Part shown: piece by piece, positions 1-8,696 of the stretch
How the letters are laid out: each line of letters starts with the position of its first letter
Position numbering within the stretch: position 1 is the stretch's first letter
Assembly (NCBI RefSeq): GCF_030541005.1
Contig: NZ_JASSVM010000004.1
Location: 310,001 to 374,000, forward strand
DNA from: Marinobacter sp. SS5-14b
GTDB lineage: Bacteria > Pseudomonadota > Gammaproteobacteria > Pseudomonadales > Oleiphilaceae
Direction: 5' to 3'
DNA length: 64,000 bases
Made by a program: the position numbers and the translations under genes
The notes under the pieces: model-generated
What the model was told of the DNA's origin: nothing
Seen by the model: only the letters and a program-made list of their open reading frames with translations
Database searches by the model: none

Positions 1-254
1 AGCATGAACTGGGGCACCCGATTGACATTCTGGTCAGCGATATTGAGATGCCAGGGCTCGATGGCTACGAACTGACGTTCGATGTACGGGACAATTCAGC
101 ACTGAAACAACCTTACATCATCCTGCATACGTCGCTGAACAGTGAAATGAGCCTGAGCTATGCCAATCAGGTCGGCGCCAACGAGGCTTTGACCAAGTTC
201 GACGCCGTTGAACTGCTCCAGGCCATGCTGCGGGGTGCTGCACAGGCCGATTAA
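1..254 (+). CDS. CheV-like chemotaxis protein, C-terminal receiver domain (5' end outside window)
   Basis: Partial gene; the reading frame is already open at base 3. The visible 83 residues are the second half of a response-regulator receiver domain: a phosphoacceptor segment SDIEMPGLDGYELT, then an alpha/beta stretch and a conserved Lys in LTKFD near the C-terminus. The wording of this receiver resembles CheV, a CheW-receiver fusion that couples chemoreceptors to CheA and is tuned by phosphorylation. The CheW half cannot be seen, so a stand-alone or other receiver protein remains possible. It ends in TAA at 252-254, overlapping by four bases the stop of the convergent gene on the minus strand. 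Confidence 0.7.
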   Translation, partial: HELGHPIDILVSDIEMPGLDGYELTFDVRDNSALKQPYIILHTSLNSEMSLSYANQVGANEALTKFDAVELLQAMLRGAAQAD

Positions 255-1921
255 AGCCTGCAGGTCAGCTCCGCCAGCTCCTCATCAAAGACCCGCCGGT
301 TTTCGCTGTAATCCACGGGCACTTCCACCAGGTGCACACCACCTGCGGCAAGCGCAGCTTCAAGCGTTGGCCGCAGGTCTTCTGTCCGCGCAATTCTGTG
401 GCCTTCGGCACCGTAGGCACGGGCATAGGTAACAAAGTCCGGGTTGCCATAGTCCAGCCCAAAGTCCTCGAACCCTTCCTGTCCCTGCTTCCATTTGATC
501 ATGCCGTAAGCACTGTCGCTGATAATCAGCACCACCAGGTTGAGTTTCAGGCGCACGGCTGTTTCCAGTTCCTGGCTGTTCATCATGAAACCGCCATCAC
601 CGCAAATGGCCATAACTTTGAGATCCGGATACAGCATGGAGGCCATCATGCCGCTGGGCAGGCCGGCCCCCATAGAGGCCAAAGCGTTATCCAATAGAAC
701 CGTATTGTTGTCGTAAGCGGGGTAGTTGCGGGCAAACCAGAGTTTGTACATGCCATTATCGAGCGCAATGATGCCGTCGTCGGGCATGGCCTGACGAACA
801 TCATGAACAATCCTCTGGGGGATCACCGGGAACCGCCCGTCCCCGGCTCGGTCCAGCAAGTGCACATCGACTGCATGCTTGACCTCCAGCAACCCGGTAA
901 AGTCGTGATTCGCACACTCGCCACAGTGTTCGGCAAGATATTCCACACTGTTTGCGATATCCCCCACCACCTCGTGCTGCGGGAAATACACCGGGTCTAC
1001 ATCGGCACCGCTGAAGTTCACATGGATGACTTTTTTGCCGCCGGGAGTCATAAAAAACGGCGGCTTTTCAACCACATCGTGGCCAACGTTGATGACCAGA
1101 TCGGCCCGGTCGATAGCGCAATGGACAAAATCCCCAGCTGACAGTGCCGCATTACCCAGATAGCCAGGGTGGCGCTCATCAACCACACCCTTGCCCATCT
1201 GCGTAGTGAAAAAGGGGATGCCCGTCACGTTGATCAGGTGCAACAGCGCCTGAGACACCCGCTTACGATTGGCCCCGGCGCCAATCATGATCAGCGGATG
1301 CCGGGCTTCACGCAGCATATCGCAGGCCATCTCCAGGCTTTTCTGACTGGCAGAGGGCCGGCGGGCGTCGCTGGGCGCAAAAATGTGAGTGTCTGGAGCG
1401 GGTAACTCCGCAGCAATATCTTCCGGTAGCTCCAGATGCACAGCTCCGGGGCGTTCTTCAGAAGCCAATCGAAAGGCCTCGCGAACCTTTGCCGGTATGG
1501 TATTGGCATTGCTGATCTGGCGGGTGTACTTGGTCAGTGGGCGCATTAAATCGACCACATCCAGAATCTGGAACAAACCCTGTTTGGACGACTTGATCGG
1601 CTTCTGGCCGGAAATCATCAACATGGGCATGCCGCCAAGCTGGGCATAAGCCGCTGCGGTAACGAGGTTGGTGGCTCCAGGGCCCAGGGTAGAGAGACAC
1701 ACGCCAACCTGACCGGTCAGGCGCCCGTAGGTGGCCGCCATAAAACCCGCTGCCTGCTCATGACGATTAAGCACCAGCTGGATGCTGGATCTTCGAAGCG
1801 CTTCGAGAAAGGCCAGGTTTTCTTCACCTGGCACCGCAAAAATGTATTTAACGCCTTCATTCTCCAGCGCACGGATAAACAGCTCAGCTCCGTTTCGGGC
1901 CGCACCTTGCTCGTTAGCCAT
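251..1921 (-). CDS. ThDP-dependent enzyme of the acetolactate synthase family (AlsS-like)
   Basis: 556 residues with the three domains of a thiamine-diphosphate enzyme. The N-terminal PYR domain has the cofactor-activating Glu in the segment LNRHEQAAGFMA, and the C-terminal PP domain has GDGGFMMNSQELETA followed by ISDSAYGMIKW. The sequence is closer to single-subunit AlsS-type acetolactate synthases than to biosynthetic IlvB/IlvI, and no small regulatory subunit gene lies nearby. The expected reaction is condensation or decarboxylation of pyruvate or another 2-oxoacid; the substrate is unknown. Start ATG at 1921 follows the strong ribosome site GAGGAAGG. It is the last gene of a three-gene minus-strand operon, 30 bp after the papain-like protein gene, so it may act on that pathway rather than in valine synthesis. 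Confidence 0.8.
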   Translation of the reverse strand: MANEQGAARNGAELFIRALENEGVKYIFAVPGEENLAFLEALRRSSIQLVLNRHEQAAGFMAATYGRLTGQVGVCLSTLGPGATNLVTAAAYAQLGGMPMLMISGQKPIKSSKQGLFQILDVVDLMRPLTKYTRQISNANTIPAKVREAFRLASEERPGAVHLELPEDIAAELPAPDTHIFAPSDARRPSASQKSLEMACDMLREARHPLIMIGAGANRKRVSQALLHLINVTGIPFFTTQMGKGVVDERHPGYLGNAALSAGDFVHCAIDRADLVINVGHDVVEKPPFFMTPGGKKVIHVNFSGADVDPVYFPQHEVVGDIANSVEYLAEHCGECANHDFTGLLEVKHAVDVHLLDRAGDGRFPVIPQRIVHDVRQAMPDDGIIALDNGMYKLWFARNYPAYDNNTVLLDNALASMGAGLPSGMMASMLYPDLKVMAICGDGGFMMNSQELETAVRLKLNLVVLIISDSAYGMIKWKQGQEGFEDFGLDYGNPDFVTYARAYGAEGHRIARTEDLRPTLEAALAAGGVHLVEVPVDYSENRRVFDEELAELTCRL

Positions 1922-1951
1922 ATCCTTCCTCTTGATCAGTGAGTGGCGGGA

Positions 1952-3976
1952 TCAATCGGTTCTTGGCGGCTCCGCCTGCAGGAGATCGGCGGGCAACCGG
2001 CCTTCACCCCAGCTGCAATACACCCCCTCTGTTACGCGGCGAAGCTCGTCATCGTTCACTTCTGCCGGCTCACCCCGCTCCAGAGGGTCGTAGTGATATA
2101 TGTACAGTCTCGACGTGAACTGCTCAAAGGGCAACGACGATTCGCCGAAACGCTCCCCGGAGCCGGACGTACTCACCTGCACCCCATCTCCCCAGTTCTG
2201 GCCACTGTCATTGTTCGGGTTAAAGAAATACACCCGCATCTCATTTTCCGGGTCCAGCGCTACCCGGAGAATGGTGATGGCGTGCCAACCGATAAAGCGG
2301 GCGGCGCTATCGGTTACCGCGATACCTGCCGGTTGCGGGTGTATCAGCGGCTGATTGCCGTTGTAGTACGGGTGATAGCTGGCGTAAAAATGCCGAATAA
2401 AACCATCCAGATCCGCAAGCTTTCCAGTTGCCACATCCACATTGATGGCAAAGCCTCGACCGGCCGACCAGCCATGGAACTCGGGGTTGACCCACTTGTG
2501 GGGATCCCCTTCCCGGCCGATGCACAAGCGCCCCATTTCGGCATAGATCCGGTCCAGGTGAGGCACCACCACCAACGAGACAGGGTCGAGATCCAGAGTC
2601 ACTTCGGAGGCGACACCACCGGCACTGTGGACAGACGAAACCGGTTTGCCCTCAAAGTGCATCACGATTTCATTGTCCCGTGCCGCCCAGGCCACCATCT
2701 GCAACAGGTAGTCCGGATCATTGTATGCCCACATGGACAGCGCACGGGCTGACTGACAAGTCGGATTATTGCCCTGCCCCACGCCCAGGGGCTGTCCCAG
2801 CATGTTCAGCACACCCTGCATCAACCAGGCGCCAGCTGCCGGCTCGTAGCCATTAGCAAACTGCAGACGCTCTCTGGCCTCCGGGCAAAGTGACAGCCTT
2901 ACCTGGCGCCAAAGCGCCGGCGCGACCGGCGGCTGGTACAAAATACCTCTTTCCAGTAGCAGGGCCAGACCATACAAACCCTGAGCTGTTTCCGGGAAAA
3001 TCGATTCCTCAATCAGGGTACGCACCAGTTCGCTGTAACACAGCAGACAATCCCGGCCCGTACTGGACAGGCCCAGCGCATCACTCAACAGAGAATCACG
3101 ATCCTCCAGAATGAAACGCACAAAAACAGCGTGGTACGGCGACACCAGACCGGTATCGTGCATGGAGCGGGCGAAGCCTGTGGCTTCATTCTGTAACGCA
3201 GCGCTGTCCATGGACGCCAATCGCTGCCCATAAACCACCGTACCCGGATCTTCGCCGCAAGCGCGCGTTGGGCCGTACAAACTGGAGATAAGCCGATCAG
3301 CGCCCCGGCCGGCACCGCCCAGGTCTGCTTCAGGGTCAGCCCGACACACCGCAATCTGGGTGATCATTCGGCGCGCGTCCGTCACTCGGATCGGCCGCTG
3401 TTCAAGAATGCGCCAGATCTCTTCGATCAGGCTGTCGATAACGTGTTCATAACCGATGTGGGTGGCCACATGCTGAACCAAAGCCTGGCTGATCAGCGCC
3501 AGCTTGCCCTGCTCCCGCTCCGCTTCGCCGGTCATACCAAACAACAGGCCCAGGTTGATGGCCAACACTTGAGTCAGGTAATGACGAGCCTGTTCGGCTG
3601 ACACGCTCGGATGCTGGTAAGCCCCGCGAGCCACGGCCAACAGGCGCAATTCGCTGAAGGCCTCAATCACCACGGTGTCTGCATTCGGGCTTTGCAGCGA
3701 GTAGGTGGTCAGAGAGGGCAGAAGAATTCCGGGCTCTGCCCAGTCTGTGCCGTCATACACTCCGGCTTCTTCGAGCCGGCGAGCGCGGGCTTCGATTGCC
3801 TGACAACCGCCCGGTTGCAGAAGCACGCGACGGGCGGTATCAAATAACTTAGGGAGCTTGCCGGCCTTTGCAAACGGCCGGCTTTCTTCCAGAGCCGCGA
3901 TGGACTCGTCCAGTTTCTGCAACAGCCTATCAACGTTTACTGCTGAAGGCTGGCTGGCCGGTTGGCGTTGACTCAA
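1952..3976 (-). CDS. Conserved hypothetical protein with a papain-like cysteine peptidase/amidase signature
   Basis: 674 residues, no signal peptide or membrane segment seen, so probably cytoplasmic. I do not recognise a named family. The first ~380 residues are mostly helical. The rest resembles a papain fold: Gln401-Gly then Cys407 (QGNNPTCQSARALSMWA, Gln six residues before Cys as in papain), His565 in GWHAITIL, and Asn586 in FFNPNNDSGQNWGDG, which reads like the papain Asn-Ser-Trp-Gly segment. This suggests a thiol peptidase, amidase or transglutaminase-like enzyme; activity is inference. The start is TTG at 3976, supported by GAGGAG eight bases upstream; the next ATG lies well inside. 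It sits 53 bp after an ATP-grasp ligase gene and 30 bp before the ThDP enzyme, a ligase-hydrolase pairing that hints at a small peptide or amide product. Confidence 0.65.
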   Translation of the reverse strand: MSQRQPASQPSAVNVDRLLQKLDESIAALEESRPFAKAGKLPKLFDTARRVLLQPGGCQAIEARARRLEEAGVYDGTDWAEPGILLPSLTTYSLQSPNADTVVIEAFSELRLLAVARGAYQHPSVSAEQARHYLTQVLAINLGLLFGMTGEAEREQGKLALISQALVQHVATHIGYEHVIDSLIEEIWRILEQRPIRVTDARRMITQIAVCRADPEADLGGAGRGADRLISSLYGPTRACGEDPGTVVYGQRLASMDSAALQNEATGFARSMHDTGLVSPYHAVFVRFILEDRDSLLSDALGLSSTGRDCLLCYSELVRTLIEESIFPETAQGLYGLALLLERGILYQPPVAPALWRQVRLSLCPEARERLQFANGYEPAAGAWLMQGVLNMLGQPLGVGQGNNPTCQSARALSMWAYNDPDYLLQMVAWAARDNEIVMHFEGKPVSSVHSAGGVASEVTLDLDPVSLVVVPHLDRIYAEMGRLCIGREGDPHKWVNPEFHGWSAGRGFAINVDVATGKLADLDGFIRHFYASYHPYYNGNQPLIHPQPAGIAVTDSAARFIGWHAITILRVALDPENEMRVYFFNPNNDSGQNWGDGVQVSTSGSGERFGESSLPFEQFTSRLYIYHYDPLERGEPAEVNDDELRRVTEGVYCSWGEGRLPADLLQAEPPRTD

Positions 3977-4029
3977 ACGAGGCTCCTCAGGGCCTGCATC
4001 AAACCCTTTTTTGTTAATGCATGCCTCGA

Positions 4030-5262
4030 TTATACATAGAAATCGAGTTCTTCCTGATGTTTGAGCAAGTCCCGCAGCACGTAGGGATCCTCACCAAAGA
4101 AATAGATCAGGCCCCAATGGGTACCAAAGGCGGTGCGTTTGGTGACGGTTTCCTCAACCGGCGGCGTCAGTTCGTGAGACTCAAAGTAGTCGTGATTTTC
4201 GGTCTCTTCCGGGATCTCCAGACGGCTGACCACGCGACGGCGCGGATAAACACCAAAGCAGCCGGCGTAGCCTTTGGCATCGACCACTTCTTTCGGGAAA
4301 AAGGCTTTGACTTCTTCGTCTGTGGTCTTCGGATCAAAGGCCATGATCAAACCCTGGTAGGCATTGAACCCGTAGGCACGCTCCAGCAATTCGAACACTT
4401 TGAAGCCCGGTGGACGATAAGCCACCTCACCGAAGTACATGGTGCCGTCACTGGTGACAAAGTATTCCGGGTGAACAAAGCCGAACTCGATATCAAATGT
4501 CTTGATCAACTTCTCGATCTGCGCGGTGATCTCGGCACGGTATTTCTCAAGATCCGGCGTAGCAGGCACAAACACCGAGTAGCCCAGAGTGACGTACTCT
4601 GAAATGTTCAGAAAGCAAATTTTGCCGTTGTGAATCCAGGCCTCAACCGCGAACTCCCAACCATCGAGATGGGACTCCATCAGTACTGGAAACTCTTCAT
4701 CAGGAATGGTGTCGACTTCATCCGGAGTTCGAATCACCCGATGGCCAAGACAGCCAGCTTTATCGAAAGCTTTCAGGTGGATAGGGTCATTGGGGTCGCC
4801 GTCCAGCTTCAAAAGGGTCTGGTTCACTCGCTTGAGGAAACGAACCACGTCTTCCCGGTCGTGGGCTTCTTCAAATATGCCCACACGAATGCCGCCAAGC
4901 TGGGCACGCCGTTTCATCAACGCCTTATCTCGCAGCAGCATGGCCTGGCCGAAAAGTCTTGGATTACTCATCAAAACGGAGTTGATGGCGCCCGCCCACT
5001 CAACGGTTTCTTCAAACAACGGGATGGCAACATCGACACCCATATCTTTAAGAGTCTGGGCGATCTCGAATGAGCGGTCGTTCAGGCGCTCGAAATTCCA
5101 GGGCACGTAGGGAATGTTGTGTTCTTCACAGTAGGGTTCCGCCCAATCGGGGGCCACGACCACATATTTCCGGTCAAATTTGTCCGCCGCTTCTACGGCA
5201 TTCAAGCTCCAGCCCAGGAGGGCAACATACCCTTTGTCGGGATTATACTTCTGTTCGTTCAC
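4030..5262 (-). CDS. ATP-grasp superfamily carboxylate-amine ligase
   Basis: 410 residues, first gene of a three-gene minus-strand operon. The order is an N-terminal nucleotide-fold region (YVALLGWSLNAVEAADKF), a central ATP-grasp region with LLRDKALMKRRAQLGGI, LKAFDKAGCLGHRVI and LMESHLDGWEFAVEAWIHNGKICFLNISEYV, then the metal-binding segment EFGFVHPEYFVTSDGTMYFGEVAYRP. Such enzymes form an acyl phosphate with ATP and join a carboxylate to an amine or thiol. The sequence resembles PurK/CarB-like ligases only in fold, so the substrate is not predictable. The start is GTG at 5262, placed eight bases after GGAG. The downstream papain-like gene could encode the opposing hydrolase. Family call is solid; pathway is unknown. 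Confidence 0.8.
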   Translation of the reverse strand: MNEQKYNPDKGYVALLGWSLNAVEAADKFDRKYVVVAPDWAEPYCEEHNIPYVPWNFERLNDRSFEIAQTLKDMGVDVAIPLFEETVEWAGAINSVLMSNPRLFGQAMLLRDKALMKRRAQLGGIRVGIFEEAHDREDVVRFLKRVNQTLLKLDGDPNDPIHLKAFDKAGCLGHRVIRTPDEVDTIPDEEFPVLMESHLDGWEFAVEAWIHNGKICFLNISEYVTLGYSVFVPATPDLEKYRAEITAQIEKLIKTFDIEFGFVHPEYFVTSDGTMYFGEVAYRPPGFKVFELLERAYGFNAYQGLIMAFDPKTTDEEVKAFFPKEVVDAKGYAGCFGVYPRRRVVSRLEIPEETENHDYFESHELTPPVEETVTKRTAFGTHWGLIYFFGEDPYVLRDLLKHQEELDFYV

Positions 5263-5478
5263 AGGCGTTCTCCACGTAAGGGTTGGCCTTTTACCCTGAA
5301 CTTATTGGTTACAAATCGCAACAGTTGGCACTGAACATTATTTGCGCAACCCGAAACCCTGTGCTTGTATAAAGCTGATAGGCCAGTTGGATGGCACAGC
5401 CTTTCACCCCCTCTTCCGCCTCCCAACCTGCCGGTTCTGAGCGGCCGGGTATCAACGTTAAATGGAGTTGGCTTTGTT

Positions 5479-5724
5479 ATGGCTTACGAAACGATTGATG
5501 GTCAGAAGTACGAGAAAGAATTGCTGGATCTCGCCCGCAAACACACCACGGGCAGAGGCGAAGGCAAGCTGTCCAAAGACGAAGTGGCCGATCTGTTCAA
5601 ATCGGCCCAGGATGGCCCTGGCGTAACCGACACAGAGAAGGCAACGCTGGGCTATATTCGGAAGAACTTTGAGTTTACAGATGCCGCAGCAGCGGATTTT
5701 GATGCTGCGTTTAAAAAACTCTGA
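5479..5724 (+). CDS. Small conserved hypothetical protein (81 aa)
   Basis: An acidic, soluble 81-residue protein starting MAYETIDGQKYEKELLD. I chose ATG 5479 because GGAG lies 11 bases upstream and the longer reading starting at 5365 adds a Pro-rich, unprotein-like stretch. The middle segment GRGEGKLSKDEVADLFKSA looks like an EF-hand loop and helix (alternating Gly/acidic residues, then Lys-Leu-Ser-x-x-Glu), but the usual Asp ligands are poorly kept. It diverges from the ATP-grasp operon and shares its ~216-bp promoter region, so co-regulation is possible. It is followed by a strong hairpin. Function unknown. Confidence 0.7.
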   Translation: MAYETIDGQKYEKELLDLARKHTTGRGEGKLSKDEVADLFKSAQDGPGVTDTEKATLGYIRKNFEFTDAAAADFDAAFKKL

Positions 5725-5751
5725 AGCAGGAAGGCAATAACTGAAAAGCAT

Positions 5752-5795
5752 CCCCCGTAGTGGCCAAACGTGAAAGGTGACGGCCACTACGGGGG
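5752..5795. terminator. Long perfect hairpin, probable bidirectional terminator
   Basis: A 14-bp perfect stem (CCCCCGTAGTGGCC at 5752-5765 with its complement at 5782-5795) and a 16-nt loop lie between the convergent 81-aa gene and mqo. There is no clear T tract on either side, so it may also stabilise transcript ends rather than act as a classic intrinsic terminator. Confidence 0.6.
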
Positions 5796-5810
5796 TTCAA
5801 GGCTTGGCAA

Positions 5811-7292
5811 TCAAGCCAGTTTCAGGGTTGAGAGCGTCCGCTCCCGCACTTTATTCAGCAGCTCTTCGTTTTCCACCAGAGACTGCCCGTAGGACGGCAC
5901 CAGCTCTTTCATGCGCTCAAGCCACTGATCGGATTTCATCTTCTCGGGGAAGCACCGCTGCAGTACATCCAGCATGGCATTGGCTGCGGTTGAGGCGCCA
6001 GGTGATGCGCCCAACAGTGCCGCCAGAGAGCCGTCTTTGGCCGCGACAATCTCGGTACCAAACTCCAGCTTGCCACCGCCCTGCTCGGTCTGTTTGATAA
6101 TCTGCACGCGCTGGCCGGCCATCTGCAGCTTCCAATCGTCTTCCTGCGCGTCCGGGAAGAAGTTACGCAATGCATCCACTCGGTCACTGTGCGACTGGAA
6201 CACCTCACCAATCAGGTACTTGGTCAAGTCCATGTTGCTCTTGCTCACCGACAGCATCGGCCGCAGGTTCGTCGCGCGAACCGAACCGAATAAGTCAAAA
6301 ACCGAACCCTGTTTCAGGAACCGGGTGGTAAAGCCTGCGAACGGCCCGAACAACAACGCCGGCTCGCCATTAATAATGCGGGTATCCAGATGCGGAACCG
6401 ACATGGGCGGAGCACCGATTGGCGCCTTGCCGTATACCTTGGAGTGGTGTTGCTTGACGACCTCAGGCTTCTGACACACCAGCCACTGACCACTGACCGG
6501 GAAGCCGCCGTAACCGCGGGCCTCTTCTATGCCGGATTTCTGCAGCAGCGGCAGCGCGCCACCGCCAGCCCCCAGGAACACAAAACCGGCTTCGAGCTTG
6601 GTCAACTCGCCCGTCTTCTGATTTTTTACCCGCAGCTTCCAGCGACCGTTGTCACGCTGGTCAATGTAGTGAACCGGAGAGCTGACCATCAGCTCGAAGT
6701 TGGGCTGGGTTTCCAGCCACGCCACCATGCTGCGCGTCAGGGAGCCAAAATCCACGTCAGAGCCGTGCTTGATGCGAGTCGCTGCAACCCGCTGCATCGG
6801 GTCGCGATTGCCGACAACCAGCGGCATCCACTCTGCGAGGTCTTCCGGGCTTTCGGTGTACTCCATTTCCCGGAACAGGTGATGGGCTTTAAGCCGTTCG
6901 AAACGCTGCTTCAGGAACGCTGCGTCTTTCTCACCCCAAACAAAGCTCTGGTGCGGAGTACGGTTAATAAACGTAGACGGTTCCGGCAGGATGCCCTGCT
7001 CGACAAGGTAAGACCAGAACTGCAGAGACACCTCAAATTGCGCATTGATTTGCAATGCCCGAGCAATTTCAACGTCGCCGTCATCGGTTTCCGGAGTGTA
7101 GTTCAGTTCACAGTAGCCGGCGTGGCCGGTACCTGCGTTGTTCCATCCATCAGTGCTTTCATGAGCAACGTGGTCAAGACGCTCCACCATGACGATGTCC
7201 AGGGACGGGTCCAGCTGCCTGAGCATCATGCCGAGGGTAGCGCTCATGACGCCCCCACCGACCAGCACTACATCTGCCTGTCTAACGGCCAT
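5811..7292 (-). CDS. mqo: Malate:quinone oxidoreductase
   Basis: 493 residues, the usual length for Mqo. It oxidises malate to oxaloacetate at the membrane and passes electrons to quinone, replacing or supplementing NAD-dependent malate dehydrogenase in the TCA cycle. The N-terminus has the FAD-binding motif DVVLVGGGVMSATLG and the family segment STDGWNNAGTGHAGYCELNYTP; further conserved runs are GSDVDFGSLTR and GASPGASTAANAML near the C-terminus. No signal peptide, as expected for a peripheral membrane flavoprotein. It is a single gene, bounded by the hairpin at 5752-5795 downstream and a ~400-bp intergenic region upstream. FumC, encoded in this window at 13492-14868, supplies its substrate. 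Confidence 0.96.
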   Translation of the reverse strand: MAVRQADVVLVGGGVMSATLGMMLRQLDPSLDIVMVERLDHVAHESTDGWNNAGTGHAGYCELNYTPETDDGDVEIARALQINAQFEVSLQFWSYLVEQGILPEPSTFINRTPHQSFVWGEKDAAFLKQRFERLKAHHLFREMEYTESPEDLAEWMPLVVGNRDPMQRVAATRIKHGSDVDFGSLTRSMVAWLETQPNFELMVSSPVHYIDQRDNGRWKLRVKNQKTGELTKLEAGFVFLGAGGGALPLLQKSGIEEARGYGGFPVSGQWLVCQKPEVVKQHHSKVYGKAPIGAPPMSVPHLDTRIINGEPALLFGPFAGFTTRFLKQGSVFDLFGSVRATNLRPMLSVSKSNMDLTKYLIGEVFQSHSDRVDALRNFFPDAQEDDWKLQMAGQRVQIIKQTEQGGGKLEFGTEIVAAKDGSLAALLGASPGASTAANAMLDVLQRCFPEKMKSDQWLERMKELVPSYGQSLVENEELLNKVRERTLSTLKLA

Positions 7293-7695
7293 TGATTTTC
7301 ACCCTAGCTAGTATTGAGCCTGTTACCGCCCCACGATCAGCAAAGCGGTCTGTCGAAAGCCGGCGCGGCGCGAGGTAGATGGCGCGGCCGTATGCCTCCG
7401 GTCTGAAATTGGGCGCATTATCCCGATTTTTGCTGGAATAATAAATTGCGATTGTCAATCGGTGCTTATCGGACCGACCATTATTGGATCGCTCGATTTT
7501 CGCGCGTTTTGTTAACAATATCAGCGCCACTTTAGTCTGATACTCCCCAGACGTTAATGCGGATCATTGCTTATACCGCAAATTCCCGAGCGCCAGGGGC
7601 TGACCTGAAACACAGACTTGCTGTATCTTGTGCGCCAGATTTGACTCGCCTGCGATAATCGCGGCGACGACTGACACGTGGATCGAGGTTTTACT
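7293..7695. other. 403-bp intergenic region between divergent mqo and the Ca/Na antiporter gene
   Basis: No convincing gene lies here. The stretch around 7430-7530 is clearly AT-richer than its surroundings and should carry the divergent promoters. A TTGACA hexamer can be read on the minus strand at 7457-7462, but I could not place a matching -10 element at normal spacing, so no promoter is called. Confidence 0.4.
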
Positions 7696-8673
7696 ATGCT
7701 GACGGCTATCGGTGCCATTATTGCCGGGCTTGTGTTGCTGGTCTGGAGTGCCGACAAATTCGTGGAAGGCGCTGCCGCCACCGCCAAACACCTGGGCATG
7801 CCTACCCTGCTGATCGGTATGGTCATTATCGGCTTTGGCACCTCCGCGCCGGAACTGGCGGTGTCAGCCATGGCTGCCGCCGACGGCAATCCTGGCCTGG
7901 CTCTGGGCAATGGCTATGGCTCCAACATAACCAACATTGCTCTGATTGTGGGCCTGACGGCGATCATCGCGCCGATTGCCGTGCACTCCCAGGTTATTCG
8001 CAAAGAACTACCACTGTTGATCGTGCTCACGCTGATTGCCGGCGCCCAGTTACTGGATGGCGAACTTTCACGGCTCGACGGCTGGGTTCTGCTGGGGGTG
8101 TTCGCCGCCGTGATGGGCTGGTCAATCTACCAGGGCTTCAAAGGCAAAGCCGATCCCCTGGGTGGCGAAACCGATGCCGAGATCATTGCTCACCCGATGC
8201 CTTTGAAAAGCGCCATCATCTGGCTCGTCATAGGCCTGATCCTGCTGATTGTGAGCTCCCGGATACTGGTGTGGGGCGCGGTAACGATTGCCCAGAGCCT
8301 GGGCATCAGTGATCTGGTGATCGGCCTGACCATCGTCGCCATCGGTACTTCCCTGCCCGAATTGGCGTCTGCCCTGGCGGCGGTGAAAAAGAACGAGCAC
8401 GACCTGATTCTTGGCAACATTCTGGGGTCAGGTATTTTCAACACCCTGGCCGTGGTTGGCCTGGCCGCGGCCATTCAGCCCCTGTCGGTGGACCCGGAAG
8501 TGCTGTACCGGGACTGGTCGCTGATGCTTGCACTGACCGTGGGCTTGCTGGTGATGGGCTTTGGCGTGACAGGCTGGCGTAAAATGGTGTCGCGAGTGGA
8601 TGGCGTTATCCTGTTAACCGCCTACGTTGCCTATACCGGATACTTGTTTTCTACCGTCGTCGCTGCCGCATAA
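7696..8673 (+). CDS. Calcium/sodium antiporter (YrbG family)
   Basis: 325 residues forming about ten membrane segments in two inverted repeats of the sodium/calcium exchanger family. Each repeat carries its alpha motif: GFGTSAPELAVSAMAA with GNGYGSNITNIALIVG in the first half, and AIGTSLPELASALAA with GNILGSGIFNTLAVVG in the second. These supply the acidic and polar residues of the ion path. It should exchange Na+ or H+ for Ca2+ across the inner membrane. Start ATG 7696 has CGAGG seven bases upstream; a GTG at 7678 would add only six residues and has no better site. It converges with the acyltransferase gene. Confidence 0.9.
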   Translation: MLTAIGAIIAGLVLLVWSADKFVEGAAATAKHLGMPTLLIGMVIIGFGTSAPELAVSAMAAADGNPGLALGNGYGSNITNIALIVGLTAIIAPIAVHSQVIRKELPLLIVLTLIAGAQLLDGELSRLDGWVLLGVFAAVMGWSIYQGFKGKADPLGGETDAEIIAHPMPLKSAIIWLVIGLILLIVSSRILVWGAVTIAQSLGISDLVIGLTIVAIGTSLPELASALAAVKKNEHDLILGNILGSGIFNTLAVVGLAAAIQPLSVDPEVLYRDWSLMLALTVGLLVMGFGVTGWRKMVSRVDGVILLTAYVAYTGYLFSTVVAAA

Positions 8674-8696
8674 CAGCCGGGTGGCGAGGCCGGATA

